Below, one piece after another: positions 34,043-42,281 of a stretch of DNA of 59,038 nucleotides. This DNA comes from an uncultured Burkholderiales bacterium (lineage in GTDB: Bacteria > Pseudomonadota > Gammaproteobacteria > Burkholderiales > Burkholderiaceae_C). The DNA is taken from assembly GCA_903820745.1 (NCBI GenBank), contig CAIJIT010000026.1:1-59038 (forward strand). The letters are read 5' to 3'. The translations under genes were made by a program, and so were the position numbers. A model generated the notes under the pieces. It did no database searches and was not told the DNA's origin. It was given only the letters and a program-made list of their open reading frames with translations. Position 1 is the first letter of the stretch; every line of letters begins with the position of its first letter.

Positions 34043-35410
34043 ATGACCTCATCGCCCAGCGCCACCCTCGCCGCCTTTGCCGCCGAACTGCGCTTCGAAC
34101 AGATCCCGGCGCCAGTGCTGCGCCGCGCCGAAGACCTGCTGCTCGACTGGCTCGGCTCGTCGCTGGCCGGACGCAATTCACGCGCGGTGCAAAGCATCGC
34201 CAAATTCGCTGCGACGATGGGGCCGATCGATTTGCAAGGCCCGGGTTCGGCCGAAATCCTGATCTCGCGCCGCCGCAGCACGCCGCTGTTCGCCGCCATG
34301 GTCAATGCCGCCGCTTCGCATGTGGCCGAGCAGGACGATGTGCACAACGGCTCGGTGTTCCACCCGGCCGCGGTGGTTTTTCCGCCGGCCTTGGCGGTGG
34401 CGCAGGCGATCGGCGCTTCGGGCCGGGAATTGCTGACCGCCGCCGTGGCCGGCTATGAGGTCGGCATCCGCATCGGCGAATTCCTCGGCCGATCGCATTA
34501 CCGCGTCTTCCACACCACCGGCACGGCCGGCACGGTCGCGGCCGCTGCAGCGGTCGGTCATCTGCTCAAGCTCGATGCACAAACCATGCTGCATGCCTTC
34601 GGCTCGGGCGGCACCCAGGCCGCAGGTCTGTGGGAATTCCTGCGCGACGCGGCCGACAGCAAACAGCTGCACACGGCCAATGCAGCAGCCAATGGCCTGA
34701 CCGCGGCCTACCTGGCCGCTGACGGATTCACCGGCGCACGTCGCATCCTCGAAGGCCCGCAAGGCATGGCCGCGGGCATGTCGAGCGATGCCGACCCGAG
34801 CCGGCTGACCGACCGGCTGGGGCAGCGCTGGGCGCTGGCTGAAACCTCGTTCAAGTTCCACGCCTCATGCCGCCACACCCACCCGGCGGCCGACGCGCTG
34901 CAGCAGGTCATGAACGAGCATGAGCTGAAAGCCGAGGATCTGGCCGAAGTCACCGCCCATGTGCACCAGGCTGCGATCGACGTGCTGGGGCCGGTGACCG
35001 ACCCGCGCACGGTGCACCAGAGCAAGTTCTCGATCGGTTCGGTGCTAGGGCTGATCGCCTTGTTCGGCCGCGCCGGCCTGACCGAGTTCGACACCCATTA
35101 CCAGGATCCGCGCCTGATCGCGCTGCGCGGCAAGGTCAGCATGCAGCTCGACGCCGAAGTCGACGCCGCTTACCCGCAGCGCTGGATCGGCAAAGTGACG
35201 GTGCACACCGTTGACGGCCGCATGCTGCAGGGCCGCGTTGATGAGCCCAAGGGCGACCCCGGCAACAGCTTGAGCCGCCCCGAAATCGAAGACAAAGCGC
35301 GCCGGCTTGCTGCCTATGCCGGCGGCGCCAGCGAAGCCGAAATGACCGCGGTGATCGCCAGAATTTGGTCGCTGGCCGACTGGCCGCAGGTCGGGTACTT
35401 GCTGGCCTGA
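34043..35410 (+). CDS. MmgE/PrpD family protein
   Basis: A 455-residue protein of the MmgE/PrpD superfamily, which includes 2-methylcitrate dehydratase and cis-aconitate decarboxylase. Seen are LDWLGSSLAGRNSRAVQ near 35, AAASHVAEQDDVHNGSVFHPAAV near 98, RVFHTTGTAGTVAAAAAVG near 155 and FKFHASCRHTHPAADAL near 272. Without methylcitrate synthase or lyase genes nearby it should not be called PrpD. With the neighbouring CoA-transferase and dehydrogenase it may hydrate, dehydrate or decarboxylate a dicarboxylic acid. The ATG at 34043 follows the dehydrogenase stop by 25 bases, with TTGGGAA as ribosome site. Confidence 0.88.
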   Translation: MTSSPSATLAAFAAELRFEQIPAPVLRRAEDLLLDWLGSSLAGRNSRAVQSIAKFAATMGPIDLQGPGSAEILISRRRSTPLFAAMVNAAASHVAEQDDVHNGSVFHPAAVVFPPALAVAQAIGASGRELLTAAVAGYEVGIRIGEFLGRSHYRVFHTTGTAGTVAAAAAVGHLLKLDAQTMLHAFGSGGTQAAGLWEFLRDAADSKQLHTANAAANGLTAAYLAADGFTGARRILEGPQGMAAGMSSDADPSRLTDRLGQRWALAETSFKFHASCRHTHPAADALQQVMNEHELKAEDLAEVTAHVHQAAIDVLGPVTDPRTVHQSKFSIGSVLGLIALFGRAGLTEFDTHYQDPRLIALRGKVSMQLDAEVDAAYPQRWIGKVTVHTVDGRMLQGRVDEPKGDPGNSLSRPEIEDKARRLAAYAGGASEAEMTAVIARIWSLADWPQVGYLLA

Positions 35411-35419
35411 GGAACGAGA

Positions 35420-36442
35420 CTAGGCGGGCAATGCGGTGCTTGGGCGAGCACTCAACGTGTCGCAAAAACCGAACAGCCCGGCTTGACCGCCGGTATGCAG
35501 GAACATGACGTTGTCGGTGCTGCGGTAGCGGCCCTGACCAATCCAGTCGATCAGGCCGGCCATCGCTTTTCCGGTATAGACCGGGTCGAGCAAGAGGCCT
35601 TCCATGCGCGCCACCAGTTGCACGGCTTCAACCATCGCCGGCGTGGGAATGCTATAGCCCGCACCCAGATAATCGGCATTGACCTTGACCGCATCATTCG
35701 CAATATCCTTGCCCAATCCGATGAAGTCGGCCGTGGCTTGCGCCAGAGCCAGAACCCTGGCCTGCTGAAGGTTTGCGGTTTGGCTGACGGCAAAGCCCTG
35801 GATGGGGATCGCTGATTGAAGCTGCGCCATACCCACCAGCAGACCCGCTTGAGTGCCGGCGCTGCCGCTGGCCACCACGATGCTGTGCAGGTCCATTGAT
35901 TTGTCGCTGGCTTGCTGCAGGATTTCTTGCGCAGCCACCACATAGCCCAAAGAACCTACCGGATTGGAGCCCCCACTGGGGATCAGGTAGGGCTTGCGCC
36001 CACGCGCTCGCAACTCGTCCCCGACTTCTCGCAGCGCCGCAAACATGTCGGTGCCGCCAGGTCGATAGATGATTTCGGCACCCAGCAAAACGTCGAGCAA
36101 GACATTGCCGTTGCGTAAATAGTCTGCATCCGGGTCCGGATGCCGATGTTCCAGGATGGCAGTGCACCCCAGCCCTGCCCGCGCAGCGGCCGCAACCGTT
36201 TGCCGCACATGGTTTGATTGCAAGGCCCCCACCGTGACCACGTGATCAGCCCCTTGCTGCAAGGCATCGCCCAGCAGGAATTCGAGCTTGCGGGTCTTGT
36301 TGCCACCGAGTGCAGTGCCGGTGCAATCGTCGCGCTTGATCCACAACTGCGGGCCACCCAGGTGGCGAGTCAGACGCGGCATGAATTCAAGCGGTGTGGG
36401 CGCATGGCACAGCGCAAGCCTGGCAAATCGATCCAGATTCAT
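35420..36442 (-). CDS. PLP enzyme of the D-cysteine desulfhydrase / L-cysteate sulfo-lyase family
   Basis: A 340-residue fold-type II PLP enzyme. The Schiff-base lysine is Lys49 in GGNKTRKLEFL, and the PLP-phosphate loop and SNHVRQTVAAAARAGLG (near 75) match ACC deaminase-like enzymes. DADYLRNGNVLLD and IPSGGSNPVGSLGYV are shared with cysteate lyases (CuyA) and D-cysteine desulfhydrases (DcyD), which release sulfite/ammonia or sulfide/ammonia from the amino acid. Its start overlaps the sulfatase stop in ATGA, which favours a sulfur-containing substrate and perhaps the CuyA reaction. The two possibilities cannot be separated by eye. Confidence 0.8.
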   Translation of the reverse strand: MNLDRFARLALCHAPTPLEFMPRLTRHLGGPQLWIKRDDCTGTALGGNKTRKLEFLLGDALQQGADHVVTVGALQSNHVRQTVAAAARAGLGCTAILEHRHPDPDADYLRNGNVLLDVLLGAEIIYRPGGTDMFAALREVGDELRARGRKPYLIPSGGSNPVGSLGYVVAAQEILQQASDKSMDLHSIVVASGSAGTQAGLLVGMAQLQSAIPIQGFAVSQTANLQQARVLALAQATADFIGLGKDIANDAVKVNADYLGAGYSIPTPAMVEAVQLVARMEGLLLDPVYTGKAMAGLIDWIGQGRYRSTDNVMFLHTGGQAGLFGFCDTLSARPSTALPA

Positions 36443-37938
36443 GTTGAAGGGCCTGACACCGCAGCCAGGCTGGCCCAGGCTTCTTTGGCCGAGACTCCGG
36501 GCGGCGGGGTAAAGGCGATGAATGCTTCCTGCCCCACAGCCTCCCGACCGCCGAACACTTCGGCCTTGGCCCGCTGCGCTGCCTTGGCCCTCGCATCCTC
36601 AACAACGGGGTCGCAGATCGCCAACAGCTTGGGCATCAACTGCTTCTCAATGGCATCCCCTCCGGGGGTGCCGTGCAGATCATGCAGTTCGTCAGGGTCG
36701 GCCTTGAGGTCAAAGACCTGGGTCGGCATGTCCACATGAACCATCATCTTGGCATCGCCTTGACGCATCAGATAAGACGCAGATAGCGAGCCTTGGGCAT
36801 GGTATTCGCCGAACACTGGCCGATCCAGATCGTCGATGCCTTGGGTAGCTCCCCATAGCGACTGGCCAGGCAGATCGGCGTCTTCCTGCAAGAGCTGGCC
36901 GCCGGTCATTTCGACGATGGTCGGGAACAAGTCCACATGCGAAACCAATTGCTGCGACACATGGCCTTGCTGAATATCGGGCCCGGCAATGATCAGCGGT
37001 ACGCCGCTCGAGCCCTCAAATAGCGAGCGCTTTCCGAACAAGCCTTGGGCGCCGAACAACTCGCCATGGTCGCTGGTGTAGATCATGCGGGTGGATTCGA
37101 ATAGATTGAGCACCTCCATCTCTTCTAGAACCCTGCCGATTTGCTCGTCCATATGGGTGATCAAACCAAAATAGCTGGCCGCAATTCGGCGCAGTACCGC
37201 TGGGTCCAATGTCGGCGGCATCAGGTCAAGTTTGCGCATATGGGCGACCGAGGGGTGAATCGGCGCATCGCCCAGATCCGGAGGCAGGGGCATGGCTGAC
37301 TCGGGGTACATGTCCAGGAACCTCTTGGCAACGGTGAAGGGCGGATGCGGACTGATGTAGGAGACGATCAGGACCGGCGGTTTTTCTTCTTCTGTCTGGT
37401 GTTGATGCAGCCAGGCAATCGCCTGCTCGGTGATTTGCCGGTCGTATTCCTGATAGTGGGTTTCACCTTCCTTGGACAGGTCGTTGTAAAGCGCCATCAT
37501 GACGCCGGAGTCCTTTGGCTTTTCGGCATCAAAGCCCCTGAGCAGGCCTTTCAACGCGCCCTTGCCTTCGTGCAAGTGCATGGGCAAGATTTCTTCGGTC
37601 AAGCCGTTGTCGTCGTCGCTGCTGCGGAAGTGCAGCTTGCCGATGGCGGTGACGTGATGACCCTGATCGCGAAGGCGGTGCATCCAACTGGGAATGCTCC
37701 CGTCATAGGCCATGACGTTGTCCCAATAGCTGGTTTGATGGGGAAAGCGACCGGTGGCCATGGCGGCGCGAGCCGGACAGCACAAGGGACTGATCGTGTA
37801 GGCATTGGCAAATCGCGTGCCGCGACGAGCGATTTCATCGATGTGGGGTGTCTTCACCACTGGATGGCCATAGCAAGCAGCCACCGCCCGGCTATGGTTA
37901 TCGGAGACAAAAATAACGAGGCGTTTGGCAGTCGGCAT
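36439..37938 (-). CDS. Type I sulfatase (formylglycine enzyme)
   Basis: A 499-residue alkaline-phosphatase-fold hydrolase. Cys53 in LCCPARAAMATGR fits the C-x-P-x-R motif that is converted to formylglycine. Asp13-Asn14 (VSDNHSRA) and TSDHGELFGAQG near 285 supply the metal site. There is no signal peptide, so it is probably cytoplasmic, like choline-sulfatases, which it broadly resembles; phosphonate monoester hydrolases have the same motif and remain possible. It is co-translated with the cysteate-lyase-like gene and divergent from the GntR regulator. The ATG at 37938 is chosen because the long upstream open frame overlaps gntR. Confidence 0.87.
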   Translation of the reverse strand: MPTAKRLVIFVSDNHSRAVAACYGHPVVKTPHIDEIARRGTRFANAYTISPLCCPARAAMATGRFPHQTSYWDNVMAYDGSIPSWMHRLRDQGHHVTAIGKLHFRSSDDDNGLTEEILPMHLHEGKGALKGLLRGFDAEKPKDSGVMMALYNDLSKEGETHYQEYDRQITEQAIAWLHQHQTEEEKPPVLIVSYISPHPPFTVAKRFLDMYPESAMPLPPDLGDAPIHPSVAHMRKLDLMPPTLDPAVLRRIAASYFGLITHMDEQIGRVLEEMEVLNLFESTRMIYTSDHGELFGAQGLFGKRSLFEGSSGVPLIIAGPDIQQGHVSQQLVSHVDLFPTIVEMTGGQLLQEDADLPGQSLWGATQGIDDLDRPVFGEYHAQGSLSASYLMRQGDAKMMVHVDMPTQVFDLKADPDELHDLHGTPGGDAIEKQLMPKLLAICDPVVEDARAKAAQRAKAEVFGGREAVGQEAFIAFTPPPGVSAKEAWASLAAVSGPST

Positions 37939-37971
37939 CGGATGTTCCTGGTCAGGCGGAAGGTTGATAAA

Positions 37972-38003
37972 GTATGCTTGTATTCCAGCGAACCAGCATA
38001 CAA
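37972..38003. promoter_or_regulatory. Candidate GntR operator in the sulfatase-gntR divergent promoter
   Basis: GTATGCT (37972-37978) and AGCATAC (37995-38001) are a perfect 7-bp inverted pair spaced by 16 bases. Overlapping them, TTGTAT and ATACAA form another pair spaced by 14. Such TTGTAT-type half-sites are usual for GntR/HutC regulators. The 97-base divergent region has nothing else comparable, so this is the likely switch for both directions. Confidence 0.55.
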
Positions 38004-38034
38004 TATTCAGCTTCCAACCGTCAAGGCCGAACCC

Positions 38035-38802
38035 ATGCCGCCAGTTGACCCCGGCACCCATGACATGAGCCCGCTGTATCACCGGATCGCAGGTGCGCTC
38101 AGGTCCGAGATTGCCACTGGCCAGTGGCTGGTGGGGTCGAAATTGCCGACCATTGCTGCCATGGCCAGCCGCTACAACGTGGCCCCCACGACCGTGCGGG
38201 AAGCCTTTCGCTTGCTGACTCAGGAAGGTCTGATTCGAGCCCGCCGTGGCAGCGGTACCTATGTCAACGAACTGCCTCTGCGCAGAATTGCACCGGTCAC
38301 GCAGGCGGGCTGGCCTCAACTGCCCGAAAATCTGCGACAGCACCGCGGCCAGATCCTGGACGCCGATGATGCGCTGCCACCGGCCCTGCCGCATGAAGGC
38401 CAACTGGCGCCTGCCTATCGACGCATGCGCCGGATCCACCTGGACGAGCACTCGGAGCCCTTCCGGGTGGTCGAACTCTTCGTCGCGCGCAGCTATTACG
38501 ACCAGGCGCCAAAACGGTTCGACACTGAAATGGCGCTGGTCGTGCTGGAAGAACTGGACGCGGCCCATTTGGTGGAGATGCGGCAATCCTTCACTCTCAC
38601 CATCGCAGACGCAGAAGTGGCCGGCCATCTGGGTCTGCATGCAGGCGATCCACTTGGACGGCTCAGACGCTCTCTGGTGGATTCGAGCGGCGTTGTGGCG
38701 TACTTTTCGATCGCCCTGATCCGCTCAGACCGGATTTCACTTTCCTGGTCGATGTCTCGGCCCAAGCCACTCAAGCCAAAGTCAATCGGTTCAAAAAAAT
38801 GA
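38035..38802 (+). CDS. GntR-family regulator (HutC/UTRA type)
   Basis: A 255-residue regulator. The N-terminal winged helix has SPLYHRIAGALRSEIATGQW and ASRYNVAPTTVREAFRLL, followed by ARRGSGTYV, the GntR signature. The C-terminal UTRA effector domain starts with MRRIHLDEHSEPFRVVELFV. It is divergent from the sulfatase and directly upstream of the TctC receptor, so it probably senses the compound handled by these genes. The ATG at 38035 is preferred because the frame upstream lies in the sulfatase gene. Confidence 0.9.
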   Translation: MPPVDPGTHDMSPLYHRIAGALRSEIATGQWLVGSKLPTIAAMASRYNVAPTTVREAFRLLTQEGLIRARRGSGTYVNELPLRRIAPVTQAGWPQLPENLRQHRGQILDADDALPPALPHEGQLAPAYRRMRRIHLDEHSEPFRVVELFVARSYYDQAPKRFDTEMALVVLEELDAAHLVEMRQSFTLTIADAEVAGHLGLHAGDPLGRLRRSLVDSSGVVAYFSIALIRSDRISLSWSMSRPKPLKPKSIGSKK

Positions 38803-38857
38803 ACGGCCGCACCCTTGTTTTCTGCCGGCCAGCCCGAAGCCTTCAAACCATCATTCA

Positions 38858-39847
38858 ATGCCCATCATGAAACTTGCATCGATACTGAATGTTGTCATCT
38901 CGATCGTCACGCTGGCGGTCATGTCGGTGGCCGCCCATGCGGAAAACTGGCCGACCAAAGGAATCACCATGGTGGTTCCCTTTGAGGCGGGTGGCGGCCA
39001 TGACGCGATGGCTCGCATTGTGGCGGAGGGCCTGGGAGCGAGGTTGGGTCAATCGGTCATCGTCACCAACAAGCCCGGAGCCAGCGGCATGATCGGCGCC
39101 GAATTTGTCACCCGCGCCGCACCAGACGGCTACACCGTCTTGTTTGCCTCCCCATCAGAAACAATTAACGCTGCGATTGTTTACAAGTCAATGCGCTATG
39201 ACCCAGAGAAGAATCTGACACCGGTCACTTTGGCGGGCACCTCACCCATCGTCGTTGTGGCCTATCCCGGCTCAGGTTTCAAGTCGATCGGTGATTTGAT
39301 CGCCCAGGCAAAAGCGCAAACGGGGTCAGTCAGCTTCGGCACCGCGGGTAGCGTGGGAAGCACGCGGCTGGCAGGCGAACTGCTGGCAAAGATGGCCATG
39401 ATTGACTTGGTGCACATTCCGTACAAAGGTGCGGGTCCGGCCATCAATGATGTCCTTGGCGGGCAGATTCCTGTCGCTGTCGTGGGCATTGCCCCGGTGA
39501 TGAGTCATATCCGCGCAGGCAAGTTGATCCCTTTGGCCACGACCCAGCGCAACCGTGTCGCCTGGGCCAAAGACGTTCCAGCGGTCAGTGAGACGCCCGG
39601 ACTTCAGGGTTTTGAAGCCGTTCACTGGATGGGGGTTTTCTTGCCAGCCAAAACCCCGACCGATATCGTCGAGCGCTTGCAACAGGAGATCGCAGCCGTC
39701 CTGCGCGAACCGGATCGTCGCACCCGTTTGGCCGGCATTGGGATTGAACCGGTCGGCAACACCCCGGCCGAATTCAAAGCCTTCCTGGTGGCTGATCGTG
39801 AACGCTTTGTGCGCATGTTCCAGGCTGCGGGCCTCAAGCCCGAGTGA
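38858..39847 (+). CDS. TctC/Bug family periplasmic solute-binding protein
   Basis: A 329-residue receptor of the tripartite tricarboxylate transporter family. A signal peptide (SILNVVISIVTLAVMSVAAHA) is followed by NWPTKGITMVVPFEAGGGHD, the Bug carboxylate-binding loop, and PGASGMIGAEFV, RAAPDGYTVLF and VHIPYKGAGPAIND, all family hallmarks. No TctA or TctB membrane genes are adjacent, which is common for orphan Bug receptors in Burkholderiales. It follows the GntR regulator by 55 bases, so it likely binds the sulfonate or carboxylate used by the sulfatase/lyase pair. Confidence 0.95.
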   Translation: MPIMKLASILNVVISIVTLAVMSVAAHAENWPTKGITMVVPFEAGGGHDAMARIVAEGLGARLGQSVIVTNKPGASGMIGAEFVTRAAPDGYTVLFASPSETINAAIVYKSMRYDPEKNLTPVTLAGTSPIVVVAYPGSGFKSIGDLIAQAKAQTGSVSFGTAGSVGSTRLAGELLAKMAMIDLVHIPYKGAGPAINDVLGGQIPVAVVGIAPVMSHIRAGKLIPLATTQRNRVAWAKDVPAVSETPGLQGFEAVHWMGVFLPAKTPTDIVERLQQEIAAVLREPDRRTRLAGIGIEPVGNTPAEFKAFLVADRERFVRMFQAAGLKPE

Positions 39848-39965
39848 CCGCGCCGCCGGCCAGCCTCCGGTCGGGAAAACGTCCAGTTCCAGACTAGTGG
39901 CAGCGCCAGCTTCTGCATTCCGGCTGTCAAGCCGGCACTTGGCGGACCTGCGCCACAATCGCCCG

Positions 39966-40853
39966 ATGCAATTTGACCTGCTCGACCTGCGCCTGTTTAT
40001 CTTCATCGCCGAGGCCTCGAACCTGCGGCGCGGCGCCGAGCGGGCCTGCATTTCGGCGGCAGCGGCCAGCACCCGAATCAAACAGCTCGAAGACAGCCTC
40101 GGCGCCAAGATGCTCTACCGCAAGCCACAGGGCGTCGAGCTGACCCCCGCCGGCGAAGCGCTGCTGCAGCATGCCAGGCGGGTAATGCAGCAGGTCGAGC
40201 ATCTGAAATGCGATCTGCGCGACTTCGCCAGCGGCGTCAAAGGCCATGTGCGATTGCTGGCCAACACGACCTCGATCACCGGCGCCTTGCCCGGCGCGCT
40301 GGCGAGTTTCCTGGCGCGTTATCCCGATGTCAGCATCGACCTGCAGGAGCGGCTGAGCCAGCAGATCGTCCTGGCGATCAAGGAATCCCATGCCGACATC
40401 GGCATCATTGCCGGCAATGTCGACACCGATGGGCTCGAGGTGCATGACTTCGCTGTCGACGATCTGGTCGTCGTCGTGCCGGCCGGCCACCGCCTGGCCG
40501 GGCAAGCCGGCATGCGGTTTGTCGACACACTCGATTTGCCCCACATCAGCCTGCCCGAAGGCAGCGCCATCGCCGGCTTCCTGCCGCCATTGGCAAGGGC
40601 GATGGGCCGATCCTTGAGCTTTCGCATCCAGGTCTCAAGCTTCGAATCGATCTGCCTGCTGGTCGAAGCTGGCGTCGGCATCGGCATCATCTCGCGCTCA
40701 TCCGCGCTGCGCCATGCCATGACCATGCAGATCGCCCTGGTGCCGCTGAGCGACGAATGGGCCAGACGCGAACTCAAAATCGTCAACCTCGCCGGCATTC
40801 CCCTGCCCCGGCTGGCCCAGGATCTGATTCGGCATCTGGCGGGAGTCAGTTGA
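39966..40853 (+). CDS. LysR-family transcriptional regulator
   Basis: A 295-residue regulator. The N-terminal helix-turn-helix reads LRLFIFIAEASNLRRGAER then ISAAAASTRIKQLEDSLGAK; it is missing the usual SF/S-QPA wording but is in register. A LysR-substrate domain follows (GHVRLLANTTSITGALPGAL, FESICLLVEAGVGIGIISRS). The target is unknown; it lies 118 bases after TctC on the same strand but may act elsewhere. The ATG at 39966 is used because the frame upstream overlaps the tctC gene in another frame. Confidence 0.92.
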   Translation: MQFDLLDLRLFIFIAEASNLRRGAERACISAAAASTRIKQLEDSLGAKMLYRKPQGVELTPAGEALLQHARRVMQQVEHLKCDLRDFASGVKGHVRLLANTTSITGALPGALASFLARYPDVSIDLQERLSQQIVLAIKESHADIGIIAGNVDTDGLEVHDFAVDDLVVVVPAGHRLAGQAGMRFVDTLDLPHISLPEGSAIAGFLPPLARAMGRSLSFRIQVSSFESICLLVEAGVGIGIISRSSALRHAMTMQIALVPLSDEWARRELKIVNLAGIPLPRLAQDLIRHLAGVS

Positions 40854-40949
40854 GCGAGGATTCACCCGCACACACGCACCCGTAGCCCACCACGCAGCGC
40901 AGCGGATTGCGGGGCTTTGCAAGCCAACCGCCCCGGTCAAGTCAAGCGA

Positions 40950-41372
40950 TCAAGTTTGATTCAAACGAACAAAAAACGCCTCGGCGCTCAGGATCGGCCG
41001 ATCGAATTCAGGTGCCAGATCCAGCAAATCCTTGTCGCCAGTGACAAGAAAATCGGCCCGACCGACGGCAGCCAATTCGATGAAAATTTGATCATCCGGG
41101 TCACGGCACCGCGGCAAGGTTGGCAGATCTGCCGGGATACGGATGATGCGACAACAAGGCAGATAGTCGGCCAACAACTGCTCGCGGTCATCGCTTGATA
41201 ACTTGAACTTCGGGTAGCCCAAGACACGCATCAACTCGACGATGGTGGCGCTTGAAGCCAGGGGTAGAAATTGCCCGCGCTGCCAGGCCAAGCGCAGCCA
41301 GGCAAGTCGGCCACTGGCAAAAACCAACGCCGACAGTACAAGGTTGGTGTCGAGTACGACGATTGGCGGCAT
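40950..41372 (-). CDS. PIN-domain toxin
   Basis: A 140-residue protein with the PIN nuclease fold and the metal-binding acidic quartet: Asp8 (VVLDTNLVLS), a Glu near 46 (ATIVELMRV), Asp near 91 (RDPDDQIFIE) and Asp near 112 (LVTGDKDLL). PIN toxins cut tRNA or other RNA, halting translation. It begins three bases after the stop of the AbrB-like antitoxin gene, a standard toxin-antitoxin order. No other copy is in the window. Confidence 0.88.
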   Translation of the reverse strand: MPPIVVLDTNLVLSALVFASGRLAWLRLAWQRGQFLPLASSATIVELMRVLGYPKFKLSSDDREQLLADYLPCCRIIRIPADLPTLPRCRDPDDQIFIELAAVGRADFLVTGDKDLLDLAPEFDRPILSAEAFFVRLNQT

Positions 41373-41375
41373 ATT

Positions 41376-41609
41376 TCACCTCCGCTCGCGCGCCCAGGCA
41401 AGGGCTGCATCGACATCGGCTTCGCCCAGATCCAGTTCCGCCAATTTGGCCCGGACTGCATCACCAAGCTGAATGCGCACCGGCGTCAGGATGATTTGAC
41501 CATCACGCACCATGACGTCGAAATATTCCGCTGACGCCACTGCAGCGGTGACGCTCTTGGGCAGCGTCAGCTGATTCTTGGAACTGAGTTTGGCAAGCAT
41601 TGAGGTCAC
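41376..41609 (-). CDS. AbrB/MazE-type antitoxin
   Basis: A 77-residue swapped-hairpin DNA-binding protein. MLAKLSSKNQLTLPKSVTAA matches the SpoVT/AbrB fold, and the C-terminal ALAWARERR tail should bind and block the PIN toxin. An inverted repeat 12 bases upstream of the start is a probable autoregulatory operator. Confidence 0.85.
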   Translation of the reverse strand: MTSMLAKLSSKNQLTLPKSVTAAVASAEYFDVMVRDGQIILTPVRIQLGDAVRAKLAELDLGEADVDAALAWARERR

Positions 41610-41615
41610 CGGCAG

Positions 41616-41636
41616 AAAGTAAGGAATTTTTACTTT
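41616..41636. promoter_or_regulatory. Inverted repeat, likely operator of the PIN toxin-antitoxin operon
   Basis: AAAGTAA (41616-41622) and TTACTTT (41630-41636) are perfect 7-bp arms separated by seven bases. The site ends close to the antitoxin ATG at 41609, so its binding by the AbrB-like antitoxin would block transcription. Confidence 0.5.
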
Positions 41637-41715
41637 AGCATTTTTTGGTGTCAGAGCGCTCCATGAATCCGATCAGACAACCGGCAGGTCAATAACATTT
41701 ATGTGATAACTTTTC

Positions 41716-41800
41716 ATGTCGTGCCTGATTGAACACTTCAATGCGGCTGTTCAAGCTGAGTTGGCAAGGTGGCCGGGACCGTATGAAAGAGGTGAAGTGA
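41716..41800 (+). pseudogene. Remnant of a HigB/RelE-type toxin with internal deletion
   Basis: The 85-base stretch begins with MSCLIEHFNAAVQAELARWP, which resembles the first 20 residues of HigB/RelE-type toxins. Then, in a different reading frame, it ends with DRMKEVK and a stop whose last base overlaps the antitoxin ATG (TGATG). RMKEVK is a common C-terminal ending of these toxins. The core of the gene, roughly 80-90 codons, is missing, and the two ends are out of frame. The antitoxin frame stays intact, so the toxin is dead. The evidence is pattern recognition of both ends. Confidence 0.5.
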
Positions 41801-42123
41801 TGGACAACAGCAATACCCTCAAGCCTGTGCCTTTTGACCCCGCAGCGGAGGCAAAGCGCCAGATCGGTGCCGACCCGGCTTTTGCCGCAGCCGGGCATGC
41901 ACAAGCCGAAGAGTTCGCCGCGCTCGACGCCTTGCTGAAAGCCAGGCAGCGTACCGGACTGACTCAAGCGCGGGTTGCGCAGCCTATGGGTGTCAAGCAA
42001 TCGGCGCTCGCTCGGATCGAGAGCAGCCTGGTTTCCCATACGCACGCACCCTCGCTGACCACGCTGCGCAAATATGCCGATGCGCTGGGCTGCAGGCTTG
42101 AAATCAAGCTGATTCCCGCCTGA
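41800..42123 (+). CDS. HigA-like XRE antitoxin (orphan)
   Basis: A 107-residue protein with a Cro/C1-type helix-turn-helix: LKARQRTGLTQARVAQPMGVKQSALARIESS, then SLTTLRKYADALGCRLEIKLIPA, the usual C-terminus of HigA antitoxins. The N-terminal part (TLKPVPFDPAAEAKRQIGAD) matches family members. The annotation starts at ATG 41800, which overlaps the toxin-remnant stop in TGATG, rather than at the in-frame ATG 41716, which belongs to the toxin remnant. Its partner toxin appears deleted. Confidence 0.8.
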   Translation: MDNSNTLKPVPFDPAAEAKRQIGADPAFAAAGHAQAEEFAALDALLKARQRTGLTQARVAQPMGVKQSALARIESSLVSHTHAPSLTTLRKYADALGCRLEIKLIPA

Positions 42124-42281
42124 GCCGATGATCCACGATCTGCGGTGGACGCCGGCTATCACCAATTTCCGGCTACGGATATGCGACGGATTCAACGCCA
42201 TGTCCCTTGCCCTGTAGCCCGAAAAGCAGCGCAGCAGATTACGGGGTCTGGATTCGGGCAAATCGAACCCTGGTCAAGGAC

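Noticed and set aside
34043-35410. Calling the MmgE/PrpD protein 2-methylcitrate dehydratase
   Set aside because: prpB, prpC and acnM are absent around it, and the neighbours point to a different CoA-linked pathway.
37345-38034. Long plus-strand reading frame in front of gntR
   Set aside because: It overlaps the well-supported sulfatase gene on the other strand and shows no family features before MPPVDPG.
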